A stretch of 64,000 nucleotides of DNA from Pseudochryseolinea flava (GCF_003286915.1 NZ_QMFY01000015.1:62001-126000), one strand, 5' to 3'; numbered from the stretch's first letter, positions 1 to 8,663 are shown. A program made the numbers and translations. Notes: generated from the sequence alone by a model not told the origin.

Positions 1-1
1 C

Positions 2-1135
2 GGGTTCTTAGCCATTGAACCACAAACGGGTGCCGTTAAAGCATGGGTTGGAGGTATCGATCATGATTTCTTTCAATACGATCACGTAAAGACAAGTACA
101 AAGCGTCAAGTCGGTTCGATCTTTAAGCCAATTGTGTATGCGATGGCGATTGAGAACGGCGCTTCACCCTGCGAATACGTTTCTGCAGAACGCCAAACTT
201 ACATCGACGACGAAGGAGAGAAGTGGACACCGAAGAACATGCAGAACGACTATCAAGTGAAATATTCGATGCGTGGAGCGTTGGCGTATTCGGTAAATAC
301 AATCGCAGTGAAGATGATTCAACGTGCGGGCGTTTCCAATACAGTTGAGCTTGCACGAAATATGGGAATACTGAGCGAGATGCCGAATGTGCCATCTGTC
401 GCTTTGGGCTCGTCGTCCATTTCATTGATGGAAATGACCACCGCGTATGGTTGTATCGCCAATGAGGGACTAACAACACCGACACACTACATTACATCGG
501 TGAAAGATCAATACGGAAATTCATTTACGGATTTGATCAGTGACAAGAAACCGAAACAAGTTATTTCGAAGGAGACCGCGATGCTGGTTCGTCGAATGCT
601 TCAAACTGTGGTGCATGAAGGCACAGCATCTCGACTACGCTGGAAGTATGGCGTGTATAACGACGTCGCTGGAAAGACGGGTACAACACAGTCAAACGCT
701 GATGGTTGGTTTATGGCCATCACGCCAAATTTAGCTGTTGGTACGTGGGCGGGAGCTGATGATCCGCGTATTCACTTTAAGAGTACGGAACTCGGACAAG
801 GATCGAACACAGCACTTCCTATGTTTGGCTATTTTATGGAGCAAGTGAACAAAGACAAAGCGTTCGCGACGTTATCCAAAGCGACCTTCCCAGCGATGCC
901 GTCAACATTACAACAAAAACTCGATTGCGATTTGTATGAGCTCGATGAATCATTACAACTTGATATTGCACAGATGATTCAGCAGGCGGATTCCCTGATG
1001 AAAGCTGATACCCTTGCGCCTCCACACAAAGAAACATTCCTCGAAAAATTGTACAAACGTAAACTCAAAATGCTTCAGGCAAGCATGCCGCAAGATAGTA
1101 CGGATGCGGAGGAGATGGAGGGAGTTGAATTGTAA
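2..1135 (+). CDS. Class A penicillin-binding protein (PBP1A type), 5'-truncated
   Basis: The 3' part of a bifunctional peptidoglycan glycosyltransferase/transpeptidase that polymerises and cross-links murein at the outer face of the inner membrane. The reading frame is open from base 2, so the gene begins outside the window and the glycosyltransferase domain is missing here. All three transpeptidase motifs are visible: SIFK (SxxK, nucleophile Ser codon at 116-118), SVN (SxN) in AYSVNTIAVK, and KTGTT (about 674-688). The flank RQVGSIFKP is typical of class A enzymes. The tail is acidic and ends EGVEL. Family assignment is firm. Which of the PBP1 paralogues this is cannot be decided from the fragment. 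Confidence 0.93.
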   Translation, partial: GFLAIEPQTGAVKAWVGGIDHDFFQYDHVKTSTKRQVGSIFKPIVYAMAIENGASPCEYVSAERQTYIDDEGEKWTPKNMQNDYQVKYSMRGALAYSVNTIAVKMIQRAGVSNTVELARNMGILSEMPNVPSVALGSSSISLMEMTTAYGCIANEGLTTPTHYITSVKDQYGNSFTDLISDKKPKQVISKETAMLVRRMLQTVVHEGTASRLRWKYGVYNDVAGKTGTTQSNADGWFMAITPNLAVGTWAGADDPRIHFKSTELGQGSNTALPMFGYFMEQVNKDKAFATLSKATFPAMPSTLQQKLDCDLYELDESLQLDIAQMIQQADSLMKADTLAPPHKETFLEKLYKRKLKMLQASMPQDSTDAEEMEGVEL

Positions 1136-1234
1136 TAGCTCTCGACAAGCAAACTTTTTTATCTATTGAAGTGCAGAATAGTCCTCGCAAATTTGGGGCT
1201 ATGGTATTAATATTTTTTAACCATAATTGAATTA

Positions 1235-1711
1235 ATGAAACAGCTTATGAAAAAAGTAATCTTGTTCGCGTGTTTGGTCGTACTATTTTCTTGTAAAGAT
1301 GACGACAGTGGCCCAGGTTATGATTTTGAAGATCAAGATGCTATGGGCGAGATTGATGGCAAAGAGTGGCGATATCAAGATGGCTACGCCGACGTGAGTA
1401 ATAACGAAGTCAGAGTAACATTGATGGTAGCGCAAGATGGTGAATCCGGATGTGATGTGTTTCTGGCTGAAGGTGATCAAGTTTTCTTCACTGTTCCTGC
1501 AGAGAAAGGGATATACAAGCTTTCACTTGGAGCGGACTCAAGAACGGTAACACTTTTGAGCGATGAAGAGATTCCTGATAACCATATCGCGAGTGAAGGC
1601 GCAGTTGAAATTGTAAGTATTTCCAGCACGGATGTGAAAGGGAAAATAGACGCGCGCAGCAGTGACGATAGTTTTGTAAACGGTGACTTTAGAGTGCTGA
1701 TTTGCAAATAG
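1235..1711 (+). CDS. Small secreted lipoprotein, unknown function
   Basis: A 158-residue protein with a short hydrophobic signal peptide ending in the lipobox LFSC (Cys at residue 20 from the first Met). The residues after the Cys are KDDD, which resembles the acidic lipoprotein export signal described for Bacteroidota surface lipoproteins, so surface exposure is plausible (inference). The mature part carries IDGKEW, a motif often seen near the start of small Bacteroidota beta-rich lipoproteins, and looks like a beta-sheet protein. No catalytic motif is seen. A second Met at residue 5 (1247) is an equally possible start. The gene stands alone, followed by a strong bidirectional terminator. 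I do not recognise a named family. Confidence 0.8.
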   Translation: MKQLMKKVILFACLVVLFSCKDDDSGPGYDFEDQDAMGEIDGKEWRYQDGYADVSNNEVRVTLMVAQDGESGCDVFLAEGDQVFFTVPAEKGIYKLSLGADSRTVTLLSDEEIPDNHIASEGAVEIVSISSTDVKGKIDARSSDDSFVNGDFRVLICK

Positions 1712-1725
1712 GTTTGTGCTCGCTC

Positions 1726-1763
1726 AAATAGAAAAAGCTGAGATTACTCAGCTTTTTCTATTT
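1726..1763. terminator. Bidirectional intrinsic terminator
   Basis: A perfect 17-bp inverted repeat (1726-1742 and 1747-1763) with loop ATTA. The outer arms are A-rich on the left and T-rich on the right, so each strand reads a GC stem core followed by a U-rich tract. It lies between the convergent lipoprotein gene (ends 1711) and the esterase gene (ends 1784) and can serve both. Confidence 0.9.
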
Positions 1764-1783
1764 ATAACGGAGCGTACGATGAT

Positions 1784-3796
1784 CTATTTGACTACCATCC
1801 TGTGTGTGACTATTTTCTCGCCACTCATCAGTTTGTAGTAATACGTGCCGGAGATATTTCCAGTTGTAGCGATCTTGTCACTGCTAACTTCGACAGTGTG
1901 TTCCCCAGCACTTAATTCTTCATTCAAAATAGTGGCAACCTCGATTCCTTTTTCATTAAAGATTTTGAGTACCACATGCTGGTCGCGATCTAATGTGAAA
2001 GGGATCGTTGTACTGGCAGAGAACGGGTTAGGGTAATTCTGTCCAACGCCAAATTCAAACAGAGATTCCTCCACCGATGTTTCATCCGCGGACGAAACTT
2101 CCGTTGACATACGCGCAGACGTGTTCGTAATGCCCGGTTTTACGGCGAGCCTAACAATAGAACTCGCAGTCGCACCTTTGTTGTCTTTCACCGTCACTTG
2201 GAAAACGTAGGTACACTCCACTGCATTCGATAATGAAAGCTTCGCTGTGGTAGCTCCGGACATGGTAATCGTACCGCCACCAATTTTCGTCCATTGATAC
2301 GAAACAATGCTGCCATCCGGATCTAATGCTGTTGCTGTGAATGAGGCATAGTTAGTTGGTAGATAGATGTATTTTTTTTCGCCCGCACTAACCACTGGAG
2401 ATTGATTTGTGTTAGAAGTTGTATTGACGACCAAGTCGACTACGTCGCTACTGGTAGCGCCTTTGTTATCGGTGACCGTAATTTTGAAAGAATATGTTCC
2501 TGCTAATGCCTGTGTCAGCTTTAATGTTTGTGATGTCGTACTGCTCATGGTGATGGAACCGCCACTGACTTTAGTCCATGCGTAAGAGACGATTGATCCA
2601 TCACTATCTTTCGCAGTCGCCGTGAATTGGGCAGAACTCGAGGGTAGCAGAATAGTTTTATCTGCTCCTGCATTCACAGTTGGTGTAACATTCGGTGTGC
2701 CCGAACTTTTCACAGTGAGTTGTACATCGTCTTGCCCTTGCAAATTGTGATTGTCTTTAACCACTACGCGAAATACATATGTACCTGATTGTGCATTCGA
2801 CACAAACAATGTGTTGGTTGCTGTATTAGACAGGGTAACAGAAGGGCCCGACACCTTTGTCCAGTTGTATGAACTCACTTCTCCATCGGCCGTAGCACTC
2901 GCGGTGAATGATGTATTTGCAGTAGGCAGTGTAATGGTTTTATCTGCGCCAGCGTTGGCCACTGGTGGATCAGGATTTGAGATTGGCGGAGGAGGCTGAG
3001 GTACAGGTGCGCCGTTTCTTCTTTTCGTTAAAAACCATTCGTACACGTTAGGATTATGATACGTGTGGTCGGTGCGATATGCGCGATCCCAACATCCACC
3101 GTGACCTACACCAGGATATACTGTCCATAGTGGTGATGGATTCGCGCTAAGATTCAACATGCCAGTGATTGGAAGTAGTCCACCGCCGATGCCCAAAGCT
3201 GTATCAGCGTCACCATGAAATGCCCAAACATTGATTTTTCTCAAGGCTGTATTAATGCCATGCTCTAAAGTACCGCGGCCCGCCATCACAGCGATTCCAG
3301 CCAAGAGGTTCGGGTTGTTGTCGTCTAGCCCAGACGTTAGCCATGCGCCTTCGCCACCCATGCTGAGACCGGTAACAAAAATTCTATCAGGATCTATTTT
3401 ATAGTTAGCCACCGCCCATTTAATGAACGGAATCACATCATGCTTCCATGACCAGTCGATAGTTTGTGGAGAGAGCACCACGAAGCATTCTGTTTTTCCA
3501 TTGACTGTGAAACACATATTATGTCCTTCAGCAATGTATTTTGGAGGGCCATTGCGCTTTACCTTTTCGAGATCTGAAGCTGACCCTGTGCCACGCTCAC
3601 CGGAACCATGTAAAAAAATGATGGCAGGATATTTTGAGGATGACGATGCGTAACCGCTAGGAAGGTATTCAAGAAATCCGCGACCATCGGGTGTCATCTT
3701 AGCTTTTTGAGGATCTTGCCCTTGAGCAATGACGGAGGCAAACAAGAAGAGTAGGAAAGGCAGCATCTTGAATGTTGACTGTACAGGTTTAGGCAT
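1784..3796 (-). CDS. Secreted alpha/beta-hydrolase (esterase-like) with three PKD domains and T9SS sorting domain
   Basis: A 670-residue modular exoenzyme. A signal peptide (about 1-26, ending AQGQ) is followed by an alpha/beta-hydrolase domain of the feruloyl esterase/PHB depolymerase-like type (about 30-265). It shows an oxyanion-region HGSGERG, a nucleophile elbow GLSMGG, an acid-site candidate in HGDAD and a His in GVGHGG. A proline-rich linker (PVPQPPPP) leads to three PKD-type domains (about 278-363, 371-456, 463-548), each starting with a NAGADK/SAGEKK-like motif. The last roughly 85 residues are a type A T9SS sorting domain (YPNPF, then a C terminus in HRMVVK). It is probably cleaved and anchored or released at the cell surface. 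Substrate is unknown; polysaccharide esters are a reasonable guess from the architecture. Confidence 0.9.
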   Translation of the reverse strand: MPKPVQSTFKMLPFLLFLFASVIAQGQDPQKAKMTPDGRGFLEYLPSGYASSSSKYPAIIFLHGSGERGTGSASDLEKVKRNGPPKYIAEGHNMCFTVNGKTECFVVLSPQTIDWSWKHDVIPFIKWAVANYKIDPDRIFVTGLSMGGEGAWLTSGLDDNNPNLLAGIAVMAGRGTLEHGINTALRKINVWAFHGDADTALGIGGGLLPITGMLNLSANPSPLWTVYPGVGHGGCWDRAYRTDHTYHNPNVYEWFLTKRRNGAPVPQPPPPISNPDPPVANAGADKTITLPTANTSFTASATADGEVSSYNWTKVSGPSVTLSNTATNTLFVSNAQSGTYVFRVVVKDNHNLQGQDDVQLTVKSSGTPNVTPTVNAGADKTILLPSSSAQFTATAKDSDGSIVSYAWTKVSGGSITMSSTTSQTLKLTQALAGTYSFKITVTDNKGATSSDVVDLVVNTTSNTNQSPVVSAGEKKYIYLPTNYASFTATALDPDGSIVSYQWTKIGGGTITMSGATTAKLSLSNAVECTYVFQVTVKDNKGATASSIVRLAVKPGITNTSARMSTEVSSADETSVEESLFEFGVGQNYPNPFSASTTIPFTLDRDQHVVLKIFNEKGIEVATILNEELSAGEHTVEVSSDKIATTGNISGTYYYKLMSGEKIVTHRMVVK

Positions 3797-4292
3797 AAAG
3801 TGAACAAAGTTTATCCATGCTCAACATTAGTTCTGAAGCTGATGTTGAGTAAGGGAGTGAAACAAAATTTGTATTTGCGCTAGTGGGCTACTAACAAGAC
3901 GAGTGCAAAGGAAGAATAAAAAATTTTCTCACTGCTTAAAATGCAAGTTTAGTAGTGTTGTGAAAAATTTTAAAAGAAGTAACCGGCTGTAATGCATGCT
4001 TCACATCGAAACGATCATGTGAAGCATTGTATTGATCATCATACTAATCGACTCACTGCGATGTCGTTCATCTGCACTATCAGAATTTCGTGGTAACAAT
4101 AAACGTTTACGATCGTCGATAATTGATTTGTGTAAGCTTTGTATGGTCCGCGAAATGCCAGAAGGTAAAACTTTACTCATGTGCGGGTATTTTTCCCCTT
4201 TCGTGATGTAAGGTATTTCGAGAAAAGTTAAAATATCGCTGCTTGTTCATCCCCCAAACCAGGCGGTCGCGCAGTAGACCGACCGTTGCAAG
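3797..4292. other. 496-bp intergenic region with one clear inverted repeat
   Basis: No credible gene is seen on either strand. The region holds the upstream side of the esterase gene and the downstream side of the repeat-protein gene. The only strong structure is a perfect 11-bp inverted repeat, ATGCTTCACAT at 3996-4006 and its complement at 4017-4027, with a 10-base spacer. It is not followed by a T-run on either strand, so it is not an obvious terminator. A weaker CGGTC/GACCG stem lies at 4264-4281, just downstream of the repeat-protein stop. Confidence 0.6.
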
Positions 4293-5855
4293 CTAACGGA
4301 GGAGCATTACATTTCCTTTAAAGTTGTTTTTATTAGAGCTCATCCCAAGATCGATCGTGTAATAATAATTGTCGGTCGGTAATTTTTCACCATGGTAGTT
4401 TCCGTCCCATTCGTTGGTTATGCCCACAGCACGGTATACTAAAATGCCGCGACTATTGTAAACACTCACCACGGCAGTCTTGAGTCGCTCGCTATCTTTA
4501 ACGGCCTGAATCCTCCACGTGTCGTTTGCAAGATCACCATTTGGGGTAAATGCGTTTGGAATGTCGAGCGCAATCTCTTCACCCATAATAATCTCGCGAT
4601 GGTAAATTTCGCTCACCATTTTTCCATCATTCAACTTGATGTACAAAGTTCTGTTCTCTTGCTCTAGTGGAATTTCTTCGTTGTATCGGTAGCGTATTGA
4701 ACGTAATGCATCTTGATACTGCCCAAGTGACGCTACACCGATCAGGGACAATACACCTTCCTTTGGGTCGAACACGCCGCGGATGCTTTCGGTGTTCGCG
4801 AATTCGAGCAGGTCGCCGTCGGGTGTATAAGTTTCAGAAGTGAACCCTACTTCCGCTAACACGATCTGCTGATCGTCAGGGTCAGTTACTTGTACAGTGC
4901 TTGAGATGTTAACGGCCTCCATACCGACCATGTGACGGAGCGCAGTAGTCTCCAGGTCGATAAGCTGAGGTGGATCGTTAATAGGATTGATCGTGACCTG
5001 AAACGCATACACGTTACTCGCATCCGGCCCTTTCTGTACCGAGACGTTCACAATCAAAGTACCACTAAAATCAGGCGATGGAGTAATGACTTGATTGTCC
5101 ACTTGGTAATTCTCTCCTGCACTTATATTTAGCGAAAATCCGTTTGGATACGTGTTACTTGGATCGAACACAACCAAATCAGCGAGCTGTATGCTAAAAT
5201 TTTCTCCCTCATTTGAAGCAAGGCTCTTTTGGCCGGTAATTCGAAGCGATTTCGTAACATCGATTCGAAGGTTAAAGGGCGGACTATCTGCTCCACCATC
5301 GTTAACAACGGTTGGCACAGACAGTGCGCCCGAATAATTTGGCGATGGTGTCACGGTCGTGCCCGACACGGTATAGTTTGCGCCTGCTCCCAATCGCATC
5401 GTAAAACCAGTTGGGTATGTGTTATCGGGATCAGAAACTTTTAAGTCCGCTAACTTGACAGTCAATGAGCCATTCATGCCAATGCTCAACGCATTTTGTC
5501 CCGTAATTGCCGGCGGCGTGTTGATGTCAACAACGTCAATAATCAAGTTGAATGGATCACTACTATGTTCACCGTCATTGACAGTAACGGGGACGGTCAG
5601 CTTTCCATGAAAGCCTCGCTCAGGCGTAACTGTTTTGTCAGCAAACGTATAATGCTGACCGGCGTAGAGTGTCATCGTGAATCCTAGTGGATAAAACCAA
5701 TCATCACGATCTCTTACATCCAGATCGTTAAAAGTAATGGTGATGGGCTGATTTTCATTTGTACTGAGAGGTCGCTGCCCGCGAATGACGGGAGCATTAC
5801 GCTGTGCAAACGTCGACGTTGAAGCGAGGCAAAACAGGATCAACAATATCCGCAT
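4293..5855 (-). CDS. Secreted protein with cadherin/Ig-like repeats and gliding-type (type B) T9SS C-terminal domain
   Basis: A 520-residue secreted protein. A signal peptide (about 1-17, ending TFAQ) precedes three tandem beta-sandwich repeats of about 90 residues. Each follows the pattern ITGQ.. S.NE ..I.L.DL.V.D..., ending in an NDG-type strand, and they resemble cadherin-like/Ig-like repeats of surface adhesins. A fourth, more diverged domain covers about 290-415. The C terminus (about 430-520) is a gliding-motility/CHU_C type B sorting domain: IPNAFTPNGD, VYNSRGILVY, WDGNYHGEKLP, then NFKGNVMLLR. Secretion through T9SS and surface retention follow from the family. The ligand is unknown; adhesion or gliding are candidates. 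It is transcribed in the same direction as the esterase gene but separated from it by 496 bp. Confidence 0.88.
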   Translation of the reverse strand: MRILLILFCLASTSTFAQRNAPVIRGQRPLSTNENQPITITFNDLDVRDRDDWFYPLGFTMTLYAGQHYTFADKTVTPERGFHGKLTVPVTVNDGEHSSDPFNLIIDVVDINTPPAITGQNALSIGMNGSLTVKLADLKVSDPDNTYPTGFTMRLGAGANYTVSGTTVTPSPNYSGALSVPTVVNDGGADSPPFNLRIDVTKSLRITGQKSLASNEGENFSIQLADLVVFDPSNTYPNGFSLNISAGENYQVDNQVITPSPDFSGTLIVNVSVQKGPDASNVYAFQVTINPINDPPQLIDLETTALRHMVGMEAVNISSTVQVTDPDDQQIVLAEVGFTSETYTPDGDLLEFANTESIRGVFDPKEGVLSLIGVASLGQYQDALRSIRYRYNEEIPLEQENRTLYIKLNDGKMVSEIYHREIIMGEEIALDIPNAFTPNGDLANDTWRIQAVKDSERLKTAVVSVYNSRGILVYRAVGITNEWDGNYHGEKLPTDNYYYTIDLGMSSNKNNFKGNVMLLR

Positions 5856-5985
5856 AAGGCTGTCCGGTTAAAAATTTGAGGCCAATCATCGGTGCGTTGA
5901 TTCCAGGGGTAATCTTCAAATTTAAGCCATTCTTAAACTCAAGTTTCATTTGCTGTCAACCACAAGTGACCATGAACTTCTACAT

Positions 5986-6249
5986 CTAACGCGTCGCATA
6001 CTTATCGAAAGCTTCGTAAAGTTTGTCCTTGATTTGATTACAAGAAATGAAAAAACTCTTTTCAACAATTTCGATTTCGAGAACACTTGTTGGTTGATTC
6101 CAGGCGTAACGAATGACTATCCCGAAAGGTCCATCTACCGTGCCGGAAGTACCAGTAAGGTTAAATCCCGCTGCAGAGAGATCTCTTTTTACATTGTTAA
6201 AAATTTCCTCTGATATATCGCTCAAAACGATCGGTTCACATGCTGCCAT
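5986..6249 (-). CDS. Small conserved-looking protein, unknown function
   Basis: An 87-residue soluble protein starting MAACEPIVL. It has alternating charged and hydrophobic residues compatible with a small alpha/beta fold and contains one clear beta-rich stretch (IVIRYAWN, then VLEIEIVEKSFF). No signal peptide or TM segment. An opposite-strand ORF of the same length overlaps it, but the minus-strand product is more protein-like (balanced composition, few rare residues, ordered hydrophobic pattern). I do not recognise a family. It is divergent from the DUF4407 gene, with an inverted repeat between them. Confidence 0.6.
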   Translation of the reverse strand: MAACEPIVLSDISEEIFNNVKRDLSAAGFNLTGTSGTVDGPFGIVIRYAWNQPTSVLEIEIVEKSFFISCNQIKDKLYEAFDKYATR

Positions 6250-6325
6250 AGCTTAATAGTTAAAAAATCGGTGCCCACACAATTGAACACTTTACTGTTC
6301 GTAAATGTACAATCTTTTACAAAAG

Positions 6326-6352
6326 CCTTGCAATTTTCTTTCCATTGCAAGG
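6326..6352. promoter_or_regulatory. Inverted repeat in divergent promoter region
   Basis: A perfect 9-bp inverted repeat: CCTTGCAAT at 6326-6334 and ATTGCAAGG at 6344-6352, with 9 bases between. It lies between the divergent 87-residue gene (start 6249) and the DUF4407 gene (start 6414). There is no T-run, so an operator or a 5'-UTR hairpin is more likely than a terminator. Confidence 0.45.
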
Positions 6353-6413
6353 ATAGGAAATGGCATGATGTTGCGTGGTAATAATTTGATGGCGTTTGCC
6401 GTTGTATTGTTTC

Positions 6414-7457
6414 ATGAATAGAATAACCTCTTTTTTTTGGATCTGCTCCGGTGCCGATAGAAACCTGCTGCAAAAATGCCCAACCGAATCCAGCAAATAC
6501 GCTGGGATAGGCGCTACGATTTTTTTTACCGGACTATTCGCTGCTATCGCTGCTGGCTACGCACTGTTTACAGTGTTTGACCACCTTGGGCTGGCAACTG
6601 CTTTCGGTTTGTTGTGGGGACTCATGATCTTCAATCTCGATCGATATATTGTGTCGTCCATGAGGAAAGAAGGACGTACAAAGTCGGAACTTCTGATGGC
6701 ATCACCCCGACTAATTTTGGCTATCATTATTTCAATTGTAATCGCAAAACCCTTAGAGCTGAAGATCTTTGAAAAAGAGATTGAACCGGAACTCGTGATG
6801 ATGGAACAGGAGACTTATGCACGACAGGAAAAGGAATTTTATGCGCGTGTCAATCCATCACGAGATAGTTTGGGTAGGCAAATCGATATTCTTAAAAAAG
6901 AGATTGCGTTGAAAGTGCTCGAACGAAACTCACGTGTGAGGGCCGCGCAAGAAGAAGCCGACGGTACAGGTGGAAGCAAAAAGAAGAATCTGGGGCCCAT
7001 CTATAAAATCAAGAAGGCCGATGCTGATGCTGTTGAGAAAGAGTTGCAAGAACTATCAACACGGAATAATAAACGTATCAACGAACTACAAGACGCTGTT
7101 GATCGTAAAGATTCACTTATTGCGGGCGAATATAATTTACTCGAGAAAAAGAAAATGAATGGGCCGGCTGCGCGTATGGAAGCACTGGATCGAATTTCTG
7201 ACAAGAGCAGCGCCATTGCTTGGGCCAATTGGTTTATCATGTTGCTTTTTATTGCGATTGAAATTTCTCCCGTGTTGGTGAAGTTGATGTCACCACGTGG
7301 ACCGTATGATAATCTACTGCGGCAAACTGAGCATGAGTTCAAAGTTCAAGAACTAGAAAGTGTTACGAAACAAAATGCCGAGGCCAAAGAGAAAGCCTCG
7401 ACATTACCGACACATGAAAAGAATTTTCTATCTGACAAACTAGATGCGTCGCTGTAG
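6414..7457 (+). CDS. DUF4407 membrane protein
   Basis: A 347-residue inner-membrane protein of the DUF4407 family, whose function is unknown. The start MNRITSFFWICSGAD matches the family's usual N terminus; an upstream in-frame TTG at 6396 is less likely. Two TM segments at about 30-52 and 57-75 are followed by the conserved NLDRYIVSS motif, a third TM at about 97-113, a long charged coiled-coil region (about 120-240), and a fourth TM segment at about 250-273. The central region is predicted to be outside the membrane and helical. The neighbour DUF4349 protein is convergent (3-bp gap), also with a coiled coil and a membrane segment; no functional link is shown. Confidence 0.85.
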   Translation: MNRITSFFWICSGADRNLLQKCPTESSKYAGIGATIFFTGLFAAIAAGYALFTVFDHLGLATAFGLLWGLMIFNLDRYIVSSMRKEGRTKSELLMASPRLILAIIISIVIAKPLELKIFEKEIEPELVMMEQETYARQEKEFYARVNPSRDSLGRQIDILKKEIALKVLERNSRVRAAQEEADGTGGSKKKNLGPIYKIKKADADAVEKELQELSTRNNKRINELQDAVDRKDSLIAGEYNLLEKKKMNGPAARMEALDRISDKSSAIAWANWFIMLLFIAIEISPVLVKLMSPRGPYDNLLRQTEHEFKVQELESVTKQNAEAKEKASTLPTHEKNFLSDKLDASL

Positions 7458-7460
7458 TAA

Positions 7461-8297
7461 CTAAACTGATTTTACTTGCTGTTTAGTCTTCTTTGTTACA
7501 CGGCGAATCAAGAAATACACAATAGGGCCGACAATGAAAAGCGGCCATAGGTAGAGTAGGGCGATTAATACTTTCGTAATACCGTTCCAGCCAGCGCCCA
7601 ATGCTTCAGCTGAATCTGACCAAAAGGTGTTTTCTATTTTTGCAATCTCTTGCGTGATTGTTTGATAATATTCTAGTTGAAGTGTACTGTACGTAACCTG
7701 ATCTTTTAAATAATTCAAACGACTAATGGTCGCTTCAATTTCTTCGTGGAGATCTCCAATCTTTTCCTCGGCTTCCAGTAGCTCTTCAATACTACCCGCT
7801 TTACTTCGCAAGATTTCCATGTAACGTTGCTCAACTTCACGTTTTGTTTTCAGCCTCGACTCCAGGTCAACAAAATCTTTCGAGATGTCGTCGGTTGTGA
7901 TGTTTCTAAAATTTACAAACACAGACTGTTGATCGATCTCCTTTAACAGGTCTGCAAATGATTCATTAGGAACCCTGATGGTAATTTTGTTTTCGAGGAT
8001 CGGATTTTCTAACACCAGTTGAGAGGTTTCTATATACGCACCGAATTTTCTGGCTGCGCTTTCAATCGCTTCCGTTGTTGTTTTTACGTTGTTGACTTCA
8101 AATCGGTAATGTGCTTTTTTGATAACCTTCTTTCCGTTCGAATAAATGTCAGGTATCGGAGCGTTGATCGAAACCTGCTGAGATTCAGTTTTTTGCTCTA
8201 GTTCCATTACATCGGCCGTAGCCTCGCTTTTCATCGATTGACCACAAGAAACGAGCATGATGCACGCGACAAAGCATGCAAATAGTTTTGCATTCAT
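7461..8297 (-). CDS. DUF4349 lipoprotein
   Basis: A 278-residue envelope protein of the DUF4349 family. An N-terminal lipoprotein signal ends in LVSC (Cys 18). The conserved core (about 60-235) includes the pattern KKAHYRFEV..., KITIRVPNESF, and an alpha-helical coiled coil starting LESRLKTKREVEQRY. A C-terminal TM helix (about 243-267, VLIALLYLWPLFIVGPIVYF) is followed by a basic tail. Having both a lipid-anchor signal and a C-terminal TM suggests it spans or bridges envelope layers, though some family members are known only as putative lipoproteins. Function is unknown. The small lipoprotein gene lies upstream on the same strand, separated by two hairpins. Confidence 0.87.
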   Translation of the reverse strand: MNAKLFACFVACIMLVSCGQSMKSEATADVMELEQKTESQQVSINAPIPDIYSNGKKVIKKAHYRFEVNNVKTTTEAIESAARKFGAYIETSQLVLENPILENKITIRVPNESFADLLKEIDQQSVFVNFRNITTDDISKDFVDLESRLKTKREVEQRYMEILRSKAGSIEELLEAEEKIGDLHEEIEATISRLNYLKDQVTYSTLQLEYYQTITQEIAKIENTFWSDSAEALGAGWNGITKVLIALLYLWPLFIVGPIVYFLIRRVTKKTKQQVKSV

Positions 8298-8331
8298 AAA
8301 TGATAAAAGTTTTAGTAAAAGAGAAGAAAGG

Positions 8332-8386
8332 GGCCGTCCAAAGAACGAGGGACGGCCGGAGGAGGAAATGCTAACGAAGTGTTAGC
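8332..8386 (-). terminator. Two hairpins between small lipoprotein and DUF4349 genes
   Basis: Two perfect stems: GGCCGTCC (8332-8339) with GGACGGCC (8350-8357), and GCTAAC (8370-8375) with GTTAGC (8381-8386). On the minus strand they follow the stop of the small lipoprotein gene (8392). The first is followed by a pyrimidine-rich tract (CCCCTTTCTTCTC) rather than a pure T-run, so partial termination or mRNA-end protection is possible. Confidence 0.5.
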
Positions 8387-8391
8387 CAGTA

Positions 8392-8583
8392 TTATTTAGC
8401 GATAACGCTATCTTGCGCGAGAGAGTCAGTAGAAACGGTGGTTGTAGTATCCACAGGTGTTGCTTCAGGTGCAACAGTTGCTGAATCTGAATCTGCTGCT
8501 GTTTTTTCAGATTTTCCACTGCATGAAACGGCCGCAAAAACGATTACCATCAATGCAAAAAGTGACTTAACGTTGTTTTTCAT
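8392..8583 (-). CDS. Small Thr/Asp-rich lipoprotein
   Basis: A 63-residue lipoprotein. The signal peptide MKNNVKSLFALMVIVFAAVSC ends in lipobox AVSC. The mature peptide of about 42 residues is low-complexity, rich in Asp, Thr, Ala and Val (for example ATPVDTTTTVSTDS), with no fold-forming core. An upstream in-frame start at 8610 adds nine residues before the signal peptide and is less likely. Such short lipoproteins are common in Bacteroidota, often with no assigned role. It is divergent from the sigma factor gene, and the shared upstream region carries an inverted repeat. Confidence 0.75.
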   Translation of the reverse strand: MKNNVKSLFALMVIVFAAVSCSGKSEKTAADSDSATVAPEATPVDTTTTVSTDSLAQDSVIAK

Positions 8584-8626
8584 ATGCTTTTGGTTAAAAT
8601 TTTCCTTCATACCAAAAAACTTTGTG

Positions 8627-8663
8627 GGTAACCCAATCAGAAATACTTTTCTTTTGGGTTACC
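8627..8663. promoter_or_regulatory. Inverted repeat between small lipoprotein and sigma factor genes
   Basis: A perfect 10-bp inverted repeat, GGTAACCCAA at 8627-8636 and TTGGGTTACC at 8654-8663, with 17 bases between. It sits in the 135-bp gap between the divergent lipoprotein (start 8583) and sigma factor (start 8719). Half-sites about 27 bases apart centre-to-centre would fall on nearly the same DNA face, so a two-site operator is possible. Confidence 0.45.

Noticed and set aside
5950-6213. 87-codon plus-strand ORF overlapping the small minus-strand gene
   Set aside because: The minus-strand product has better composition and start context; the plus product looks like a shadow.
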